Positions 59,281 to 59,419 of a stretch of 59,419 nucleotides of DNA are shown here, piece by piece (positions within the stretch are counted from its first letter, which is position 1; every line of letters begins with the position of its first letter). This DNA is from Fimbriimonadaceae bacterium. GTDB taxonomy: Bacteria > Armatimonadota > Fimbriimonadia > Fimbriimonadales > Fimbriimonadaceae. Position numbers and translations under genes: made by a program. The notes under the pieces were generated by a model. The model ran no database searches. It was not told the origin of the DNA and saw only the letters and a program-made list of their open reading frames with translations. Location of the stretch: assembly GCA_024710805.1 (NCBI GenBank), contig JANJUB010000125.1:1-59419 (forward strand), read 5' to 3'.

Positions 59281-59419
59281 CTAGCCGCCAAACACCAGGC
59301 TCGAGCCTAAGTGGCCGGCAACAATCGTCGCCGCACTGGCGAAGGCCAGCAACATCCAGTAGCCGGGCTTCGTCGGCGGGTCGCCTTTTCGGCGCACAAA
59401 GAAGGTCGCAAGCATCGAC
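59281..59419 (-). CDS. C-terminal fragment of a membrane protein (DUF2231-like)
   Basis: The last 45 residues before a TAG stop; the rest lies beyond the window. They include a basic stretch ([15 protein letters not shown]), a membrane segment ([17 protein letters not shown]) and the end SSLVFGG. The G-H-L-G-G/S-x-L-V ending resembles DUF2231 membrane proteins. This is a tentative call from a short fragment. Confidence 0.4.
   Translation of the reverse strand, partial: SMLATFFVRRKGDPPTKPGYWMLLAFASAATIVAGHLGSSLVFGG

Overview
The window is a contiguous piece of a GC-rich bacterial chromosome. It carries about 60 protein genes, one strong riboswitch, one candidate structured RNA and a family of short hairpin repeats. 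No tRNA, rRNA, CRISPR array or transposase was found. Gene content suggests a diderm, oligotrophic, polysaccharide- and protein-degrading bacterium: secreted S8 and M28 peptidases, a DUF1080 protein, a heparinase-like lyase, three phytanoyl-CoA dioxygenase (PhyH) proteins, huge Ig-like/cadherin-like secreted proteins, lipoproteins and LolA-fold proteins, together with CdaA/CdaR, Hfq and a zinc-type S14. An Armatimonadota member (Fimbriimonadia-like) fits best, but this is inference. Bases 1-21 match an Illumina adapter, so the left end is a sequencing artefact.

Layout. 22-8029: a truncated sugar dehydrogenase, YgfZ, a DUF2993 protein, a LolA-like protein, a glycosyltransferase/heparinase-lyase pair, and bifunctional PheA. 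8110-10714: c-di-AMP operon (cdaA-cdaR-GNAT). 10764-16925: DUF1080, two divergent PhyH genes, DinB, a methyltransferase, a zinc-ribbon protein, replicative helicase DnaB and a lipoprotein. 16933-25083: two tandem giant secreted paralogues, then asd, trpB and an EI24-type membrane protein. 25285-27823: a yybP-ykoY manganese riboswitch with its terminator, then htpX, a zf-TFIIB protein and a TerC-family transporter. 27820-33342: a LolA-like/cytochrome c fusion, a TPR lipoprotein, leuS, a MerC-like protein and a glycine-rich RRM protein. 33420-47922: oxidoreductase-guaA, S8 protease, TlpA-like thioredoxin, esterase, OsmC, PhyH, M28 peptidase, histidine kinase, purB, parB and an LplA-like protein. 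47984-52992: HD-GYP protein, miaA-hfq-dapF, PilZ protein, OB-fold protein, apt and an AroE-like protein. 53012-53388: candidate structured RNA with its own promoter and terminator. 53535-59283: map-adk and a truncated spc ribosomal operon (S14-S8-L6-L18-S5-L30-L15-SecY).

Three features cut across the window. First, more than 20 genes at the head of transcription units have a -10 element (often GG-extended, e.g. GGTATCCT, GGTACACT, CATAAT) ending only 5-10 bases before the start codon, which predicts widespread leaderless mRNAs; operon-internal genes instead often carry Shine-Dalgarno sequences. Second, a REP/BIME-like family recurs in intergenic gaps: hairpins with varied but self-complementary stems and a constant 10-base loop close to CACRASNCAT. 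Third, the manganese riboswitch heads an htpX-zf-TerC cluster, suggesting that manganese export and membrane protein quality control are co-regulated.
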